64,000 nt of DNA. Origin: Marinobacter salarius (GTDB taxonomy: Bacteria > Pseudomonadota > Gammaproteobacteria > Pseudomonadales > Oleiphilaceae). Every line of letters starts with the position of its first letter. The first letter of the stretch is position 1. Location: NCBI RefSeq assembly GCF_032922745.1, contig NZ_CP136693.1:3038001-3102000 (forward strand). The letters are read 5' to 3'. Of this stretch, positions 33,075 to 41,258 are shown piece after piece. Under the pieces are notes generated by a model, which worked only from the letters and a program-made list of their open reading frames with translations, did not search any database and had not been told where the DNA came from. Position numbers and translations under genes: made by a program.

Positions 33075-34034
33075 ATGAGCGACTTTCCAAAATTCGTCGA
33101 ATTTCGTGAGGAAGGCCCGCGCGAGGGTTTTCAGATCGAAAAGAAGATTTATCCTATCGAACAGCGAGTCGAACTGATCGACATGCTCAGCGAGACCGGG
33201 TTGAAACGCATTCAGGTCGGCAGCTTTGTCAGCCCGAAATACGTGCCTCAGATGGCCGACACCGGGGAGCTGTTCCAGCGTATCAACCGTAAACCCGGCG
33301 TCAAATACACCTCGCTCTGGCTGAACGACAAGGGCTTCCGAAAAGCGATGGCCGCGCATGAGGTCGATATCGACCCGCGTCTGCTGTTCTACCCTTCCGA
33401 GGCTTTTGCCCGATCAAATAACAACTGTTCATCCGCCGAAATGCGCGAGAGACAGCGCGACTGGGTCCGGCTTTACAAGGAAGAAGGCTACACGGTTGAC
33501 GCCGCCTATGTGATGACGGCTTTTGGCTGTAACCTGGACGGCCCCATTCCGCAAGAACGCATCCTCGACGATTTCCGCTTTATCCTGCAACTTTGCGAGG
33601 AAGAGCAGATTCCTGTTCCCGTCCTCGTGATGGCCGACACAATGGGCTGGGGCAATCCTGAAGCGGTCAAACGCATGATCGGCGCCCTGCGCGAAATGGC
33701 CCCCGACGCGCGGATCGGCATGCACATTCATGACACGCGCGGGCTTGGCGTCGCTAATCTGTATGCCGCGCTGTCGATGGGAGTGGATATGTTCGAGGGC
33801 TCTGTCGCCGGGCTTGGCGGCTGTCCGTTCGCGGGTCACGGCCATGCCCGCGCCGCCGGCAATGTCTGCACCGAAGACGCGGTTTTTCTGTGCCACGAGC
33901 TTGGCATCGATACCGGGATTGACCTGGACAAGCTGATCGAAGCGGCGCTAAAGGCCGAAGAGATCATCGGCGCACCGCTTATGGGACGGGTCATGCATAC
34001 CGGCGGTCTCGACAAATTCCGCAAGACAAAATGA
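33075..34034 (+). CDS. HMG-CoA lyase-like enzyme
   Basis: 319 aa TIM-barrel enzyme. EFREEGPREGFQIEKK is the N-terminal active-site strand (the Asp/Arg pair of true HMG-CoA lyase, D-G-L-R, is here E-G-P-R-E-G), ADTMGWGNPEAV and MHIHDTRGLGVANLYAAL supply the metal ligands, and SVAGLGGCPFAGHGHARAAG carries the catalytic Cys. It cleaves a 3-hydroxy-3-branched glutaryl-type CoA to acetyl-CoA and a ketone or keto acid. Last gene of the operon. The altered signature suggests a substrate other than HMG-CoA, as in atu and related pathways. Confidence 0.88.
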   Translation: MSDFPKFVEFREEGPREGFQIEKKIYPIEQRVELIDMLSETGLKRIQVGSFVSPKYVPQMADTGELFQRINRKPGVKYTSLWLNDKGFRKAMAAHEVDIDPRLLFYPSEAFARSNNNCSSAEMRERQRDWVRLYKEEGYTVDAAYVMTAFGCNLDGPIPQERILDDFRFILQLCEEEQIPVPVLVMADTMGWGNPEAVKRMIGALREMAPDARIGMHIHDTRGLGVANLYAALSMGVDMFEGSVAGLGGCPFAGHGHARAAGNVCTEDAVFLCHELGIDTGIDLDKLIEAALKAEEIIGAPLMGRVMHTGGLDKFRKTK

Positions 34035-34164
34035 GGCGCATTAATAACGCGGGGCAGCGTCTCCTGCCAGACGGGCGGGGCGGCAGGACTGGCCACCAGC
34101 GTCCTGTCGCCACCCTCGTCCTGTCTGTCGATAGGTAAGCAATGGCCGGCTTGTCGGGGTCCGG

Positions 34165-34995
34165 TTATTTGTCGAAACCCCATTCAGCTCGTTCGAGGAT
34201 GGTTCTAGCCATTGCAATGACCGGGGCATCGACCATCTGGCCATCTACCTTGAACGCCCCGCCACCAGATCGGGCGACCTCCATGACCTTGCGGGCCCAT
34301 TCAACCTGATCGGGGTCCGGCGAAAATCCGGCTTGCACCGGAGCAATCTGCTGGGGGTGGATGCACAGCATGCCGCCAAACCCCATATTACGGGCCCGGC
34401 GCGCACGGGAGAGCACTGCTTCCTCGTCATCGAAAACCGGGAAAACAGTGTCAATGGGTGCCAGCAATCCAGCTGCGCGGGAACTGACCAGCAGCTGATA
34501 ACGGCACTGATCCATAACCATCTCTGCGGCGCCGGTATTAACTTCGAGGCCGAGGTCATCGCTGAGGTCCAGACCACCGTAGCTCAGTCGCTCAACCTCT
34601 GGCACCGCGGCGATTTCGTTGAGGGCAACCAGACCACGTGCTGATTCGATCAGAGGGATGATGCTCTTCCCGGCCCCAGCGACAACCCGGACATCCTCCG
34701 CTGATTCGGCCTTTGGCAACATAATGCCGACGACATTGGCGTGGCGTGCACACAGTGCCAGATCCGCCTCGAAGCCCGCAGTGCCCCGGGCATTGATACG
34801 CACGAAGATCAGTGCCCCATCGTGGCCACGAAGGAACGCATCCAGAGAGTCGCGCGCGGAGTCCTTGGCAGCCGCAGGAACCGCGTCCTCCAGGTCCACA
34901 ATGACCGCACCGGCATCGCTTGCGATCGCCTTGGGGATGCGCTCCGGTCGGGAGGCCGGCACGAAGAGCATGGTTTTCAAATCTCTGCCTATCAT
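34165..34995 (-). CDS. ccl: CitE-like citramalyl-CoA lyase
   Basis: 276 aa HpcH/HpaI-CitE family. LFVPASRPERIPKAIASDAG, VIVDLEDAVPAAAKDSAR (metal-binding Asp/Glu), FVRINARGTAGFEADL, IPLIESARGLV and YGGLDLSDDLG are diagnostic. It splits a hydroxy-acyl-CoA such as citramalyl-CoA into acetyl-CoA and pyruvate, with Mg. Last gene of a four-gene minus-strand operon (hydratase, acyl-CoA dehydrogenase, CoA-transferase, lyase) like the Pseudomonas itaconate-degradation locus. Converges with the alphaproteobacterial lyase gene; the module boundary falls in the 130 bases between them. Confidence 0.78.
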   Translation of the reverse strand: MIGRDLKTMLFVPASRPERIPKAIASDAGAVIVDLEDAVPAAAKDSARDSLDAFLRGHDGALIFVRINARGTAGFEADLALCARHANVVGIMLPKAESAEDVRVVAGAGKSIIPLIESARGLVALNEIAAVPEVERLSYGGLDLSDDLGLEVNTGAAEMVMDQCRYQLLVSSRAAGLLAPIDTVFPVFDDEEAVLSRARRARNMGFGGMLCIHPQQIAPVQAGFSPDPDQVEWARKVMEVARSGGGAFKVDGQMVDAPVIAMARTILERAEWGFDK

Positions 34996-35028
34996 GGTCA
35001 GGTTCCTGTTTTCAGTGTTGCGTTGGCG

Positions 35029-36228
35029 TCAGATCACGCCATCACGTTCAAATTGGTCGATTCGGTCGGGAGAGTAGCCAAGCTGCTGGAGAATGGCGGC
35101 CTTGTGCTCGCCGACGGCTGGCACGCCGGAGACCGCTTCCGGAAAATAGAGTCCAGGGGCCTTCAGTGCAGGTATCGACCCCACCGGAGTTGCCACATCG
35201 AGCCAACGATCTCGGGCCGTCAGCTGCGGATGGTGCCAGACATGGGCCATGTCGTTGACTACAGCATTGGCAATACCCGCCTTATCCAGACGGCAGATCA
35301 CCTCCTCCAGCGTCATTCCCGCAAAGACTTCGGCGATACGTGCGGCAAGCTCCTCCCGGTTTTCCGACCGTCGGGGGTTATCGCGGTAACGCGGGTCCTG
35401 CGCCAGCTCCGGGTATTTCAGCACCTGTTCACAGAACGCCCGCCACTCGCGGTCGTTCTGCAACCCCAACATCACCGTTTTGCCATCCCCGACTGGAAAC
35501 GAGCCGTAGGGGTAAATGGTGGCATGGGAAGCACCCGCTCTCGCCGGGGGTTGTGCCCCATCATAACTGTAATACAGGGGGTAGCCCATCCACTCCACCA
35601 GACTCTCCAGCATGGAAACGTCAATGTGAGCTCCTTCTTCCGTCCGCGCGCGCAGTAACAACGCCGACAGAATGGCGTTGCTGGCATACATCCCGGCAGC
35701 AATGTCCGCCACCGAGCAACCCGCTTTCACCATGCCACCGGCATCCGGCGTTCCGGTTACTGAGAGGAAGCCGCTCTCGCTCTGGATCAGCAAGTCATAG
35801 GCCTTCTTGTCCTGATAGGGGCCACCCTCACCATAACCGGAAATGTCGCAGACAATCAGCTGGGGGTATTGTTGGTGCAGCTGTTCAAATGACAGCCCCA
35901 TACGAGCAGTGGCGCCGGGCGCGAGGTTTTGCACCAGGATGTCGGCTTCAGCCAGCAACCGGTGAAGAATTTCCTGAGCCGCTGCGCTTTTCAGGTTCAG
36001 TGTCAGGCTTTCCTTGGAGCGGTTCACCCACACAAAATGGGAGGACAGTCCGTTGACCCGGTCATCGTAAGCCCGGGCGAAATCACCAGTGCCAGGACGC
36101 TCAACCTTGATCACCCGCGCACCCTGCTCCGCCAACTGGCGGGTACACAAAGGCGCGGCAATAGCCTGCTCCAGCGCAATGACCGTTACCCCTTTCAACG
36201 GAAGGGGTTTATCATTTTTTTCTGTCAC
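35029..36228 (-). CDS. ict: Family III CoA-transferase, itaconate CoA-transferase-like
   Basis: 399 aa. LKGVTVIALEQAIAAPLCTR and ARVIKVERPGTGDFARAYDD at the N-terminus, VNRSKESLTLNLKSAAAQEI, and KKAYDLLIQSESGFLSVTG with the catalytic Asp in place. Family III transferases form a glutamyl or aspartyl anhydride and pass CoA from, for example, succinyl-CoA to the acid. Its place between the lyase and the dehydrogenase matches the succinyl-CoA:itaconate CoA-transferase of the rip/ict-ich-ccl locus. Intergenic gaps of 26-33 bases on either side. Mesaconate or other C5 acids remain possible. Confidence 0.78.
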   Translation of the reverse strand: MTEKNDKPLPLKGVTVIALEQAIAAPLCTRQLAEQGARVIKVERPGTGDFARAYDDRVNGLSSHFVWVNRSKESLTLNLKSAAAQEILHRLLAEADILVQNLAPGATARMGLSFEQLHQQYPQLIVCDISGYGEGGPYQDKKAYDLLIQSESGFLSVTGTPDAGGMVKAGCSVADIAAGMYASNAILSALLLRARTEEGAHIDVSMLESLVEWMGYPLYYSYDGAQPPARAGASHATIYPYGSFPVGDGKTVMLGLQNDREWRAFCEQVLKYPELAQDPRYRDNPRRSENREELAARIAEVFAGMTLEEVICRLDKAGIANAVVNDMAHVWHHPQLTARDRWLDVATPVGSIPALKAPGLYFPEAVSGVPAVGEHKAAILQQLGYSPDRIDQFERDGVI

Positions 36229-36254
36229 AGCAAGGTTCCCAGAGCTGTCAGATG

Positions 36255-37418
36255 TCAGAACGACCGGGGCAGCTCCAGCAGATGCTCGGCCACGTAGGAC
36301 AGGATCAGGTTAGTGGAAATGGGCGCCACCTGGTACAGACGAGTTTCCCGGAACTTCCGCTCCACATCGTATTCATTGGCGAAACCAAACCCGCCATGAG
36401 TCTGCAAACACACGTTAGCAGCTTCCCAAGATGCCTCCGCCGCGAGATACTTGGCCATATTGGCGCTGGCACCGGCGTTGCGGCCACTGTCGTATTCCTC
36501 ACAGGCACGCCAGCGCATCAAATCGGCCGCCTCGACATTGATGTGGGCCTTGGCGATGGGGAACTGAATGCCCTGATTCTTGCCGATTGGTCGGCCGAAC
36601 ACCTCCCGTTCACTGGCGTACTTGCGCGCCTTGTCAATGAACCAGCGACCGTCACCGATGCACTCGGCGGCAATCAGTGCACGTTCGGCATTGAGGCCAT
36701 CCAGAATATAACGAAAGCCTTTACCTTCCTCTCCAATCAGGTTCTCGGCAGGGATTTCCAGGTTATCGAAGAACAGCTCATTGGTTTCGTGGTTCACCAT
36801 GTTGGCAATCGGCTGAACCGTCAGCCCATTACCGATAGCATCATGCAGATCCACAATAAAGATCGACATGCCATCGGCCTTACGCTGAACCTCTGCCAGC
36901 GGTGTGGTGCGGGCCAGCAGGATCATCAGGTCAGAATGCTGGATGCGGGAGATCCAGACTTTCTGGCCATTCACCACGTACTTGTCGCCCTGACGCACTG
37001 CTGTAGTCTTTATTTTGGTGGTATCAGTACCGGTGGTCGGCTCTGTTACCCCCATGGACTGCAGACGCAATTCGCCCGCCGCAATTCTTGGCAGATACTC
37101 CTGCTTTTGTGCCTCGCTACCGTGACGCAGCAGCGTAAACATGTTGTACATCTGACCATGGACTGTACCGGAGTTGCCGCCAGCCAGATTGATCTCTTCC
37201 AGAATGACTGAAGCCTCAGACACACCAAGACCGGACCCTCCATATTCCTCGGGAATCATCGCGGCCAACCAGCCTGCCCGAGTCATTGCCTCAACAAACT
37301 CCTCAGGAAAGGCTTTGCGCTCATCCACGCCACGCCAATAGGCCGCATCGAACTCGGCACACAGGCCACGGACACCCTCACGAATATCCTCATACTTCTG
37401 CAGGGATGGACTATTCAT
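36255..37418 (-). CDS. Acyl-CoA dehydrogenase of the itaconate-type operon
   Basis: 387 aa. IPEEYGGSGLGVSEASVILE, SMGVTEPTTGTDTTKIKTT, VNGQKVWISRIQHSDLMILL, FGRPIGKNQGIQFPIAKAHI, LQTHGGFGFANEYDVERKF. Glu in GLNAERALIAAE is the likely base. Its start codon follows the hydratase stop directly (TAG-ATG). The Pseudomonas itaconate locus also contains a dehydrogenase with no proven step; it may allow growth on methylsuccinate or a related C5 acid by oxidising its CoA ester to an itaconyl or mesaconyl thioester. That role is inference. Confidence 0.85.
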   Translation of the reverse strand: MNSPSLQKYEDIREGVRGLCAEFDAAYWRGVDERKAFPEEFVEAMTRAGWLAAMIPEEYGGSGLGVSEASVILEEINLAGGNSGTVHGQMYNMFTLLRHGSEAQKQEYLPRIAAGELRLQSMGVTEPTTGTDTTKIKTTAVRQGDKYVVNGQKVWISRIQHSDLMILLARTTPLAEVQRKADGMSIFIVDLHDAIGNGLTVQPIANMVNHETNELFFDNLEIPAENLIGEEGKGFRYILDGLNAERALIAAECIGDGRWFIDKARKYASEREVFGRPIGKNQGIQFPIAKAHINVEAADLMRWRACEEYDSGRNAGASANMAKYLAAEASWEAANVCLQTHGGFGFANEYDVERKFRETRLYQVAPISTNLILSYVAEHLLELPRSF

Positions 37419-38255
37419 CTACCTCTTCTCCTCGAATTCAAGTTCTGCTTCGTGACCCGGGCCGTCTTCGTTAGCGGCCCAGAGTAGTGCCTTGCCTTCA
37501 TCGGCCAGTCGCCCTTCAACCCGGAACGATTTGTTAACGGTTAAGGGCCGCAACCCTCTATATGAGAGGCGCACTGGCCGCAGATCCGGATTAGAATCGA
37601 CAAAGGCCTGTACCATTAGCGTCGCAATTAGTGGGCCATGGACAACCAGGTCCAGATAGCCCTCTTCCCTGGTGGTATAGGGGTGATCGTAATGGATCCG
37701 GTGGCCATTGAAGGTGACTGCGGAATAGCGGAACAACAACAACGGAGATGGCTTTACCGGCTGACTCCACTGGGCTTCAGCAACCGGCTTGTCCAGCGAC
37801 AGCCTAGGCGCTGCCGGCGCCTTATAGACAATATCCTGCTCCTCGCTCAAGCACAGCTCACCATTCTGGCGGTACTCATGCTCCACCGTGACGAACAGCA
37901 ACTTGCCGGAGCGACCATTTTTTTCATTGACCGCCTTGATGCGGGACTCGCGCTGCGCCGGCTGACCGATGATCAGTGGCTGATGGAACTGAACGCGGCC
38001 ACCGGCCCACATCCGGGTATTACCCTCAGATTTCGGCAGAAAGCCGCCCGGAGCAATATGACCATCCGGCCCTGTCTCGGAAGGTGGTACCGGAATCTGG
38101 AAAAACGCCCAGTGCCATAATGGCTCAAGGACATCACCTTCCTGAGACAAAGGGCGGTCCAACATCGCCGCAATACGACCCGCATGCGAGGGATCAAGGC
38201 GATCCCGGCAGGACTCCTTCTTGCCAATCCAGTCTTCGGGAGAGCGCGACATCAT
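37419..38255 (-). CDS. ich: MaoC/FAS1-like acyl-CoA hydratase, itaconyl-CoA hydratase-like
   Basis: 278 aa double-hotdog protein with a FAS1-dehydratase-like N-terminal half (ILEPLWHWAFF-like region: GDVLEPLWHWAFFQIP) and a C-terminal half ending VHGPLIATLMVQAFVDSNPD. The stretch FRYSAVTFNGHRIHYDHPY is the hydratase motif with the catalytic Asp/His pair. This is the mesaconyl/itaconyl-CoA hydratase group. It would give citramalyl-CoA for the lyase. Of two adjacent ATGs the first, behind GAGGATCC, is used; a longer in-frame extension into the promoter region is rejected. First gene of its operon, divergent from LysR. Confidence 0.75.
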   Translation of the reverse strand: MMSRSPEDWIGKKESCRDRLDPSHAGRIAAMLDRPLSQEGDVLEPLWHWAFFQIPVPPSETGPDGHIAPGGFLPKSEGNTRMWAGGRVQFHQPLIIGQPAQRESRIKAVNEKNGRSGKLLFVTVEHEYRQNGELCLSEEQDIVYKAPAAPRLSLDKPVAEAQWSQPVKPSPLLLFRYSAVTFNGHRIHYDHPYTTREEGYLDLVVHGPLIATLMVQAFVDSNPDLRPVRLSYRGLRPLTVNKSFRVEGRLADEGKALLWAANEDGPGHEAELEFEEKR

Positions 38256-38416
38256 GGATCCTCTATCAATCTTTATTCTGGTTTTTGAACAATAGTAAGA
38301 ATGCCGGTATATAAGACTGAAGAGAATTCGTTTTTCCACAAGGGTGCGTTTGGTTTCCATGAACACCCCCATGGTTTAGACTGAGCGTCTCTTTGTTAGC
38401 CTGCTGTATCCAAACC

Positions 38417-39325
38417 ATGCACTTTGACATTCCTGATCTTCGCCTGTTTATTCATGTTGCCGAAGCCAATAGCCTGACCGGTGGTGCTCGTCGAGTAAGC
38501 CTTTCCACCGCGGCGGCCAGCATGCGAATCAAATCTTTGGAAGGACAGCTTGGCAGCCGACTGTTCTACCGGGACAGTCAGGGCGTTGAACTGACCCCTG
38601 CCGGCCATGATCTGCTGGTCCATGCCCGCGCCATCATGCGCCAGGTGGATTACATCAGGGATGAGTTTTCCCGGTATGCGGAAGGGAAATCAGGCCATTT
38701 ACGCATCTTCGCCAACACCACGGCGGTGAGTGACTTCATGCCGGACGTGCTGGCCCGTTTTCTGGTCAACCGCCCGGGTGTGACCATTGACCTGCAGGAA
38801 CGGCTGACCCACGACATCATTCGCGGGGTGGTGGACGGCTCAACCGACCTCGGCGTTGTCGCCGGCCCGGTGAACGCGAACAAAAAGCTCGAGATCATTC
38901 CATTCAGCGTTGACCGACTGGTGGTGGTCGCCCCGAAAGGCCACGAGCTGGCTACACGCCAGACCCTCTCCTTCCGGGAAACCCTGGAATACCCCCATAT
39001 CGGTTTGCGAGAAGGCAGCACCCTGTTCGATTTCCTCAAGGACCAGGCCAGCGAAACCGGCTCGACCCTGCAGATGCGGATCCAGGTGTTCGGCTTCGAG
39101 TCGGCCTGCCGGATGGTCAGCCGCGGTGTCGGAATCGGCATCCTGCCCCGCTCCATCGCCCGCCGCTATACCGATTTTCTCGACATCGTAACCATCTACC
39201 TGGAAGACGACTGGGCGGAACGGGAGCGCAGCCTGATCGTCCGCGAACTGGATGCCTTGCCCAGATGTGGTAAGGAGCTGGTGGAGGAAATACGTTCGCA
39301 GATCAGCCTGACGACCCCAGACTGA
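38417..39325 (+). CDS. LysR family regulator, divergent to the itaconate-type operon
   Basis: 302 aa. N-terminal winged HTH (IPDLRLFIHVAEANSLTGGA, RRVSLSTAAASMRIKSLEGQ, LGSRLFYRDSQGVELTPAG) and a two-lobe periplasmic-binding-like effector domain. LysR regulators usually activate the divergent operon when bound to a pathway acid, so it probably senses itaconate or a related acid. The start is the second in-frame ATG (MHFDIPDL), which lines up with family N-termini. The 160-base divergent gap should hold the operator; I do not see one strong enough to call. Confidence 0.87.
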   Translation: MHFDIPDLRLFIHVAEANSLTGGARRVSLSTAAASMRIKSLEGQLGSRLFYRDSQGVELTPAGHDLLVHARAIMRQVDYIRDEFSRYAEGKSGHLRIFANTTAVSDFMPDVLARFLVNRPGVTIDLQERLTHDIIRGVVDGSTDLGVVAGPVNANKKLEIIPFSVDRLVVVAPKGHELATRQTLSFRETLEYPHIGLREGSTLFDFLKDQASETGSTLQMRIQVFGFESACRMVSRGVGIGILPRSIARRYTDFLDIVTIYLEDDWAERERSLIVRELDALPRCGKELVEEIRSQISLTTPD

Positions 39326-39665
39326 TCATCAGGGAAGTACACCGTCTACACCGTAGCAATCAAGTCTTCAACCGAAACCTGTCTTAGTGCCTTGCCAAAT
39401 GCTCCCACACCGGTGCGCACCGGAGTAACAATAGCTGCTCGTCGTTGTTGCATGATGGCACCTCTAGAGTTCTGTTCGTCAGGTAAAGAGTCCGCGCTTC
39501 AGCCTCACTCAGTGCGCTTGGATTCAGATTATCTGCTCTGCAACTCTTGGCGAATAAGAAATACATTTCCGGCATACTTTTAATAGAAAATATGCTTTTC
39601 CCACGCAGTTCTTAAATTGTTATCGTCACTGTAATAACGACTTCAAGAGCACCCCGGAGAACTTT
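39326..39665. other. Intergenic, no gene identified
   Basis: 340 bases between LysR and the nitroreductase. A 63-codon open frame on each strand shows no family motif. AT-rich sequence near 39,580-39,650 may hold the nitroreductase promoter. Confidence 0.5.
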
Positions 39666-40349
39666 ATGGTCATAACCAAACCCAGTGTGCCTGTGATCGA
39701 TGCCATCACCTCTCGGCGCTCAGTCAGAGGTTATCTGCCCGATCCGGTACCTGCCGGGACGCTTGAACAGGTATTTGAAATAGCCCAGCAGGCACCTTCA
39801 AACTGCAACACTCAGCCGTGGAAGGTGTATGTTGCCTCCGGCGAGGTGAAAGACCGGCTGCGGGACCAGTTCCTGGAACGGCTGGACCAGGGCGTGGCAG
39901 GCCAACCGGATTTTTCCTACGTATCTACCTTCGAGGGAGAATACCGCCAACGTCAGGTGGATTGTGCGGTCGCGCTTTATAACGAGATGGGGGTTGCCCG
40001 GAATGACAAACCCGGCAGACTCCGGGCCGTCCGCCGCAATTTCGAGCTGTTCGATGCCCCGCACATCGCCTTCCTGGGCATGGATCGCAACTTCGGTGCA
40101 ACCATCTCGCTGGACGTGGGCATCTATGCCCAGACCCTCATGCTGACCATGCATGCCTTTGGCATCAGCAGCTGCGCCATGGGCAGCATGCGAACCTATC
40201 CGGATCTGGTGCGGGAAGCGTTCGGGCTCGACGACAGCACCGGCATTCTGCTGGGTATCAGTTTTGGTTATGAAGACCCCGACGTGGATGCCAATCGTAC
40301 GCGGACCGTGCGCGAGCCGCTGGCCAACTCGGTCGTTTTCCGGGGCTGA
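39666..40349 (+). CDS. Nitroreductase family flavoprotein
   Basis: 227 aa. AITSRRSVRGYLPDPVPAGT and AQQAPSNCNTQPWKVYV are the FMN-binding signatures at the N-terminus; the C-terminal ILLGISFGYEDPDVDANRTR completes it. These enzymes reduce nitro groups, quinones or enones with NAD(P)H; the physiological substrate is rarely known. It is a stand-alone plus-strand gene followed by a strong terminator and preceded by CCCCGGAGAACTTT. No link to the neighbouring CoA pathways is visible. Confidence 0.87.
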   Translation: MVITKPSVPVIDAITSRRSVRGYLPDPVPAGTLEQVFEIAQQAPSNCNTQPWKVYVASGEVKDRLRDQFLERLDQGVAGQPDFSYVSTFEGEYRQRQVDCAVALYNEMGVARNDKPGRLRAVRRNFELFDAPHIAFLGMDRNFGATISLDVGIYAQTLMLTMHAFGISSCAMGSMRTYPDLVREAFGLDDSTGILLGISFGYEDPDVDANRTRTVREPLANSVVFRG

Positions 40350-40378
40350 CAAGCTGCTGCATAGCCCGCCACTGCAGG

Positions 40379-40396
40379 GCCCGGCCCCCGCCGGGC
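40379..40396 (+). terminator. GC-rich hairpin terminator after the nitroreductase
   Basis: GCCCGGC, four-base C loop, GCCGGGC, followed by TATTTCTG. Perfect 7-bp stem 29 bases after the stop codon; T tract short. Confidence 0.65.
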
Positions 40397-40458
40397 TATT
40401 TCTGGGAAAACCAACAAGCAGGCTGTTTTGGGACCGTGCTCCGGGCATCACCAATTCT

Positions 40459-41241
40459 TCAGGACCGGGAAAACTGCCCCGGACGCCGCTCTCTGACCGC
40501 CGCCAGGCCCTCTCTGTGGTCAGCCGTTTCAGCCAACCACGCCTGTTCGGCGAATTCGTGCTCAAGCCTGGCCTGCAACTCTTCCGCCAGACCCTGACGC
40601 AGCGTCGCCCGGGTCGACTCCACCGCCAGGGGCGCACACCGGGCAATTTCGGTGGCTAGCGCTATCGCCTCGTCACGAACCCTGTCCGACGGGACCAGCT
40701 TGTCACCAAGGCCATACTCCAGAGCTTCCTCGCCTTTGATCCGCCGACCGGTGAGCAGCATTAACTGCGCCTTCTGCTGGCCGATAAGCCGCGGAAGGGC
40801 CAGGCTGATTCCAAACCCCGGATGGATACCAAGCTGGACAAAGTTGGCGGCAAAGCGTGTTTCGGGGCAGACGATCCGGAAATCCGGTACCAGTGACAAC
40901 CCCAGGCCTCCACCGATGGCTGCACCTTGAATAGCACCCACCACCGGTTTTCGACAATGGAACAATCTCGCAGCGGCCCTATACAGAGTGATCGCGCTGT
41001 TATCGCTTTCAGGCTTGAACAGGTCACCCCCGCTGGAAGAAAAATCCGCACCCGCACAGAAAGCCTTACCTCTCGCAGCCAACACAATGGCACGGCAATG
41101 ATCCTTTTGGTCCAGAGTCTCAAAAGTCTCAGCGAGATGCTCAATCAGCGTTACATTAAAAAAGTTCAGCGGCGGACGGCAAATCTCCACAAGCGCTACA
41201 TGCTCATGCCACTCAACAATCACATCCTCAAAGGTTTTCAT
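40459..41241 (-). CDS. Enoyl-CoA hydratase/isomerase family protein lacking both catalytic Glu
   Basis: 260 aa. Crotonase fold: AFCAGADFSSSGGDLF and GAIQGAAIGGGLGLSLVPDF (oxyanion hole). Where hydratases have G-G-x-E-L it reads GGGLGLS, and the second Glu position falls in FAANFVQLGIHPGFGISL with no Glu. It is therefore probably not a plain hydratase; members lacking both act as isomerases, hydrolases or ring- or C-C-cleaving enzymes. Last gene of a ten-gene minus-strand operon, 17 bases after the dehydrogenase gene. Function within the pathway unknown. Confidence 0.82.
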   Translation of the reverse strand: MKTFEDVIVEWHEHVALVEICRPPLNFFNVTLIEHLAETFETLDQKDHCRAIVLAARGKAFCAGADFSSSGGDLFKPESDNSAITLYRAAARLFHCRKPVVGAIQGAAIGGGLGLSLVPDFRIVCPETRFAANFVQLGIHPGFGISLALPRLIGQQKAQLMLLTGRRIKGEEALEYGLGDKLVPSDRVRDEAIALATEIARCAPLAVESTRATLRQGLAEELQARLEHEFAEQAWLAETADHREGLAAVRERRPGQFSRS

Positions 41242-41258
41242 GGTCTCTCCCGATCATG

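Noticed and set aside
39392..39583. Overlapping 63-codon frames on both strands
   Set aside because: Neither has a motif or a ribosome-binding site; treated as intergenic.
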